A stretch of 16,305 nt of DNA from Candidatus Acetothermia bacterium. GTDB taxonomy: Bacteria; Bipolaricaulota; Bipolaricaulia; Bipolaricaulales; Bipolaricaulaceae. Made by a program: the position numbers and the translations under genes. The DNA lies in assembly GCA_003551325.1 (NCBI GenBank), contig PUMK01000138.1:1-16305 (forward strand). Direction: 5' to 3'. The notes under the pieces were generated by a model that was not told the origin of the DNA, made no database searches, and saw only the letters and a program-made list of their open reading frames with translations. How positions within the stretch are numbered: the stretch's first letter is position 1; each line of letters opens with the position of its first letter. Positions 15,177 through 16,305 of this stretch are shown one piece after another.

Positions 15177-15966
15177 GAGCACCTACCTCCTTGGACTCCG
15201 TACTATAACCCATCACCCGAGACACCTCCCCAGCTCCGTCGACCACGGCCTTCACGAAGAGGTCCAGCGGGTCACGTTCCAATCGCACACTCGCCACCGA
15301 CACGGATAACCCAGCCACAACAGTACCCCGGTAGTTACGAATGGGCGCCGCCACACATGCATGGCCTTCGTAGAGCTCTTCAACGTTCAGCGCATGGCCT
15401 CGGCGCCGTACCTCCGCAAGCTCCTGCCGAAGCATCGCCGGATCCGTGATGGTCCTTTGGGTACTCGCAGGAAGCTGCCCTGCCTCACATATCCGTGTGG
15501 TAGCCTCAATGTCAAAGGCTAGCAGCACTTTCCCCTGCGCCGTGCAGTGCGCGGGAACACACTGGCCGATCGCCGCAGTATGAAGCACACTCGGGGACAA
15601 CTCCTCGCGATCCAAAAACAACACCTGATTTTCGTAGAGAACGCCCAGGTGCGTATTGGACGAAAGCTCGCGGGCCAAGCGTTTCAGCACGGGCTTGGCT
15701 TGCTCACGGATGTCCAGGCGAGCAAGGAGATGGTGAGCTTGGCTCAGGACGCGTAGACCAACTTGATAGCGCTTGGTAGCAGGGTCGCGTTGCAGGTAAC
15801 CGTAACGCAGCAGCGTGGTGACAATGGGGTAGATGCTGCCCGGTCGTGCTCCGAGGGCGTCGGCCATCTCCGTCAGAGATAGGTCCTCGCACTCCCCGTC
15901 AAACATCCCCAATAGACGAAGGGCCTTCGCCAACGAAGTGTTGAGGTACCGATCTCTCGATGCCAT
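15169..15966 (-). CDS. IclR family transcriptional regulator
   Basis: A 265-residue regulator. An N-terminal winged helix (about 10-75: SLAKALRLLGMF, SLTEMADALG, SIYPIVTTLLRYGYLQRD, YQVGLRVL) is followed by the IclR effector domain (LARELSSNTHLGVL, AAIGQCVPAHCTAQGKVLLA, GHACVAAPIRNYRGTVVAGL). Such proteins bind DNA as dimers or tetramers and respond to small organic acids of the pathway they control. ATG 15966 gives the normal N-terminus and is used here; ATG 15984 is in frame, would add six residues and lies about 15 nt from the predicted transcription start. Neither has a strong ribosome site. It has its own promoter at 16006-16034 and overlaps the ATPase gene by 8 nt. Inference: it controls this locus and probably itself; the ligand is unknown. 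Confidence 0.93.
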   Translation of the reverse strand: MASRDRYLNTSLAKALRLLGMFDGECEDLSLTEMADALGARPGSIYPIVTTLLRYGYLQRDPATKRYQVGLRVLSQAHHLLARLDIREQAKPVLKRLARELSSNTHLGVLYENQVLFLDREELSPSVLHTAAIGQCVPAHCTAQGKVLLAFDIEATTRICEAGQLPASTQRTITDPAMLRQELAEVRRRGHALNVEELYEGHACVAAPIRNYRGTVVAGLSVSVASVRLERDPLDLFVKAVVDGAGEVSRVMGYSTESKEVGAHG

Positions 15967-15987
15967 GGTCGCAGGTCCACTCATTGA

Positions 15988-16000
15988 TGCCGGAAAGGCA
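15988..16000. promoter_or_regulatory. Possible operator (inverted repeat) at the IclR start site
   Basis: TGCC-GGAAA-GGCA is an inverted repeat of 4 bp arms around a 5-nt spacer, placed at the predicted transcription start of the IclR gene. It is in the right position for autoregulation. Arms of this length occur often by chance, and I see no clear second copy at the promoter at 10614-10642, so this is only a candidate. Confidence 0.2.
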
Positions 16001-16005
16001 CGAAG

Positions 16006-16034
16006 AGTATAGCACATCCGCATCCTCGCGTCAC
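16006..16034 (-). promoter_or_regulatory. Sigma70-type promoter of the IclR gene
   Basis: On the minus strand, GTGACG (16029-16034, 4 of 6 matches to TTGACA) and TATACT (16006-16011, 5 of 6) are 17 nt apart, with TGC extending the -10. Start of transcription is expected near 15999. The -35 overlaps the stop codon of the MoaD/ThiS-type gene, so the IclR block can be transcribed independently of it. Confidence 0.6.
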
Positions 16035-16305
16035 CCACCTCCAACTGGAGGGAAAAACGTGAGAGAATCACCATCGTGTAACTCGGCTTCGAGTCCGCCG
16101 GAAGTACCCACATTGCGGCCGTTGACGAACACATGCAAATGGTCTCGCAGCGCTCCACGGTCGAACATCAGAGAATGTAGCTGTGGCAGGGATTCAGCCA
16201 ACGCCTCCAGCGCTTCCGCCACTGTGGCTCGGTCCTGCAGTTCAAGGACGTGTTGATCCCGTCCTGCGGCCGCACGAAACTCCCCGAACAGCTTGACCAG
16301 GACTC
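16031..16305 (-). CDS. MoaD/ThiS family sulfur carrier protein, nearly complete, N-terminus cut by window edge
   Basis: Ninety residues are visible in frame up to the right edge, from VLVKLFGEFRAAAG to the terminal FPPVGGG. VKLFGEFRAAAG is the typical first strand and helix of MoaD, HVFVNGRNV is the central strand, DGDSLTFFPPVGGG the end; the C-terminal Gly-Gly is the site of thiocarboxylation. Probably only a few residues are missing, because MoaD-type proteins start just before this strand; no start codon is visible in frame before the edge. An internal GTG at 16222 would remove the first strand. MoaD delivers sulfur for molybdopterin dithiolene, ThiS for thiazole. With an aldehyde ferredoxin oxidoreductase in the same locus, a role in tungsto- or molybdopterin synthesis is the best guess. 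Confidence 0.85.
   Translation of the reverse strand, partial: VLVKLFGEFRAAAGRDQHVLELQDRATVAEALEALAESLPQLHSLMFDRGALRDHLHVFVNGRNVGTSGGLEAELHDGDSLTFFPPVGGG

Noticed and set aside
1..16305. CRISPR array, insertion sequence, prophage or defence system
   Set aside because: No repeat-spacer pattern, transposase, integrase, terminal inverted repeats or defence-protein motifs were seen.

Overview
The window reads as one dense bacterial catabolic and transport locus. Fifteen genes can be supported, all on the minus strand, so the locus is transcribed from right to left. Gaps are short, several start and stop codons overlap, and there are no phage, transposon, CRISPR, tRNA or rRNA signals. Moderately high GC, GTG starts, a tungsten/molybdenum-type aldehyde ferredoxin oxidoreductase and an Fe-S enoate-reductase-like flavoenzyme suggest an anaerobic or facultative bacterium. 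The solute-binding protein has a Sec signal but no lipobox cysteine, which hints at a diderm cell with a periplasm. The phylum cannot be fixed from this sequence alone.

Right block (16305 to 10704, minus strand): the 3' part of a MoaD/ThiS-type sulfur carrier gene; an IclR-family regulator with its own promoter over the end of that gene; a MalK/UgpC-type ABC ATPase; an M20 metallopeptidase; a LarA-type nickel hydroxyacid racemase; and a TauE/SafE membrane exporter. Translation is tightly linked between IclR and ATPase (8-nt overlap) and between LarA and TauE (TAATG).

Middle (10703 to 10379): a 325-nt non-coding region with a strong extended -10 promoter (TTGGCG, 17 nt, TGC-TATAAT) and a predicted leader of about 229 nt containing several stem-loops.

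Left block (10378 to 1): solute-binding protein, two MalF/MalG-type permeases, a three-domain OYE/Fe-S/FAD oxidoreductase, an MBL-fold hydrolase, aldehyde ferredoxin oxidoreductase, a COG3964 amidohydrolase/deacetylase, a D-cysteine-desulfhydrase-family PLP enzyme, and the N-terminus of an M81 (MlrC-like) metallopeptidase.

Taken together (inference): the ABC importer is complete once the ATPase of the right block is counted. It brings in a small, probably acylated or amide-linked compound. Three hydrolases (M20, COG3964, M81) would deconjugate it, LarA would interconvert hydroxyacid stereoisomers, the PLP lyase would remove ammonia and possibly a sulfur group, and the flavoenzyme and AOR would do the redox steps. 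TauE/SafE would export an anion such as sulfite. IclR is the likely local regulator. The substrate is not identified by the sequence.
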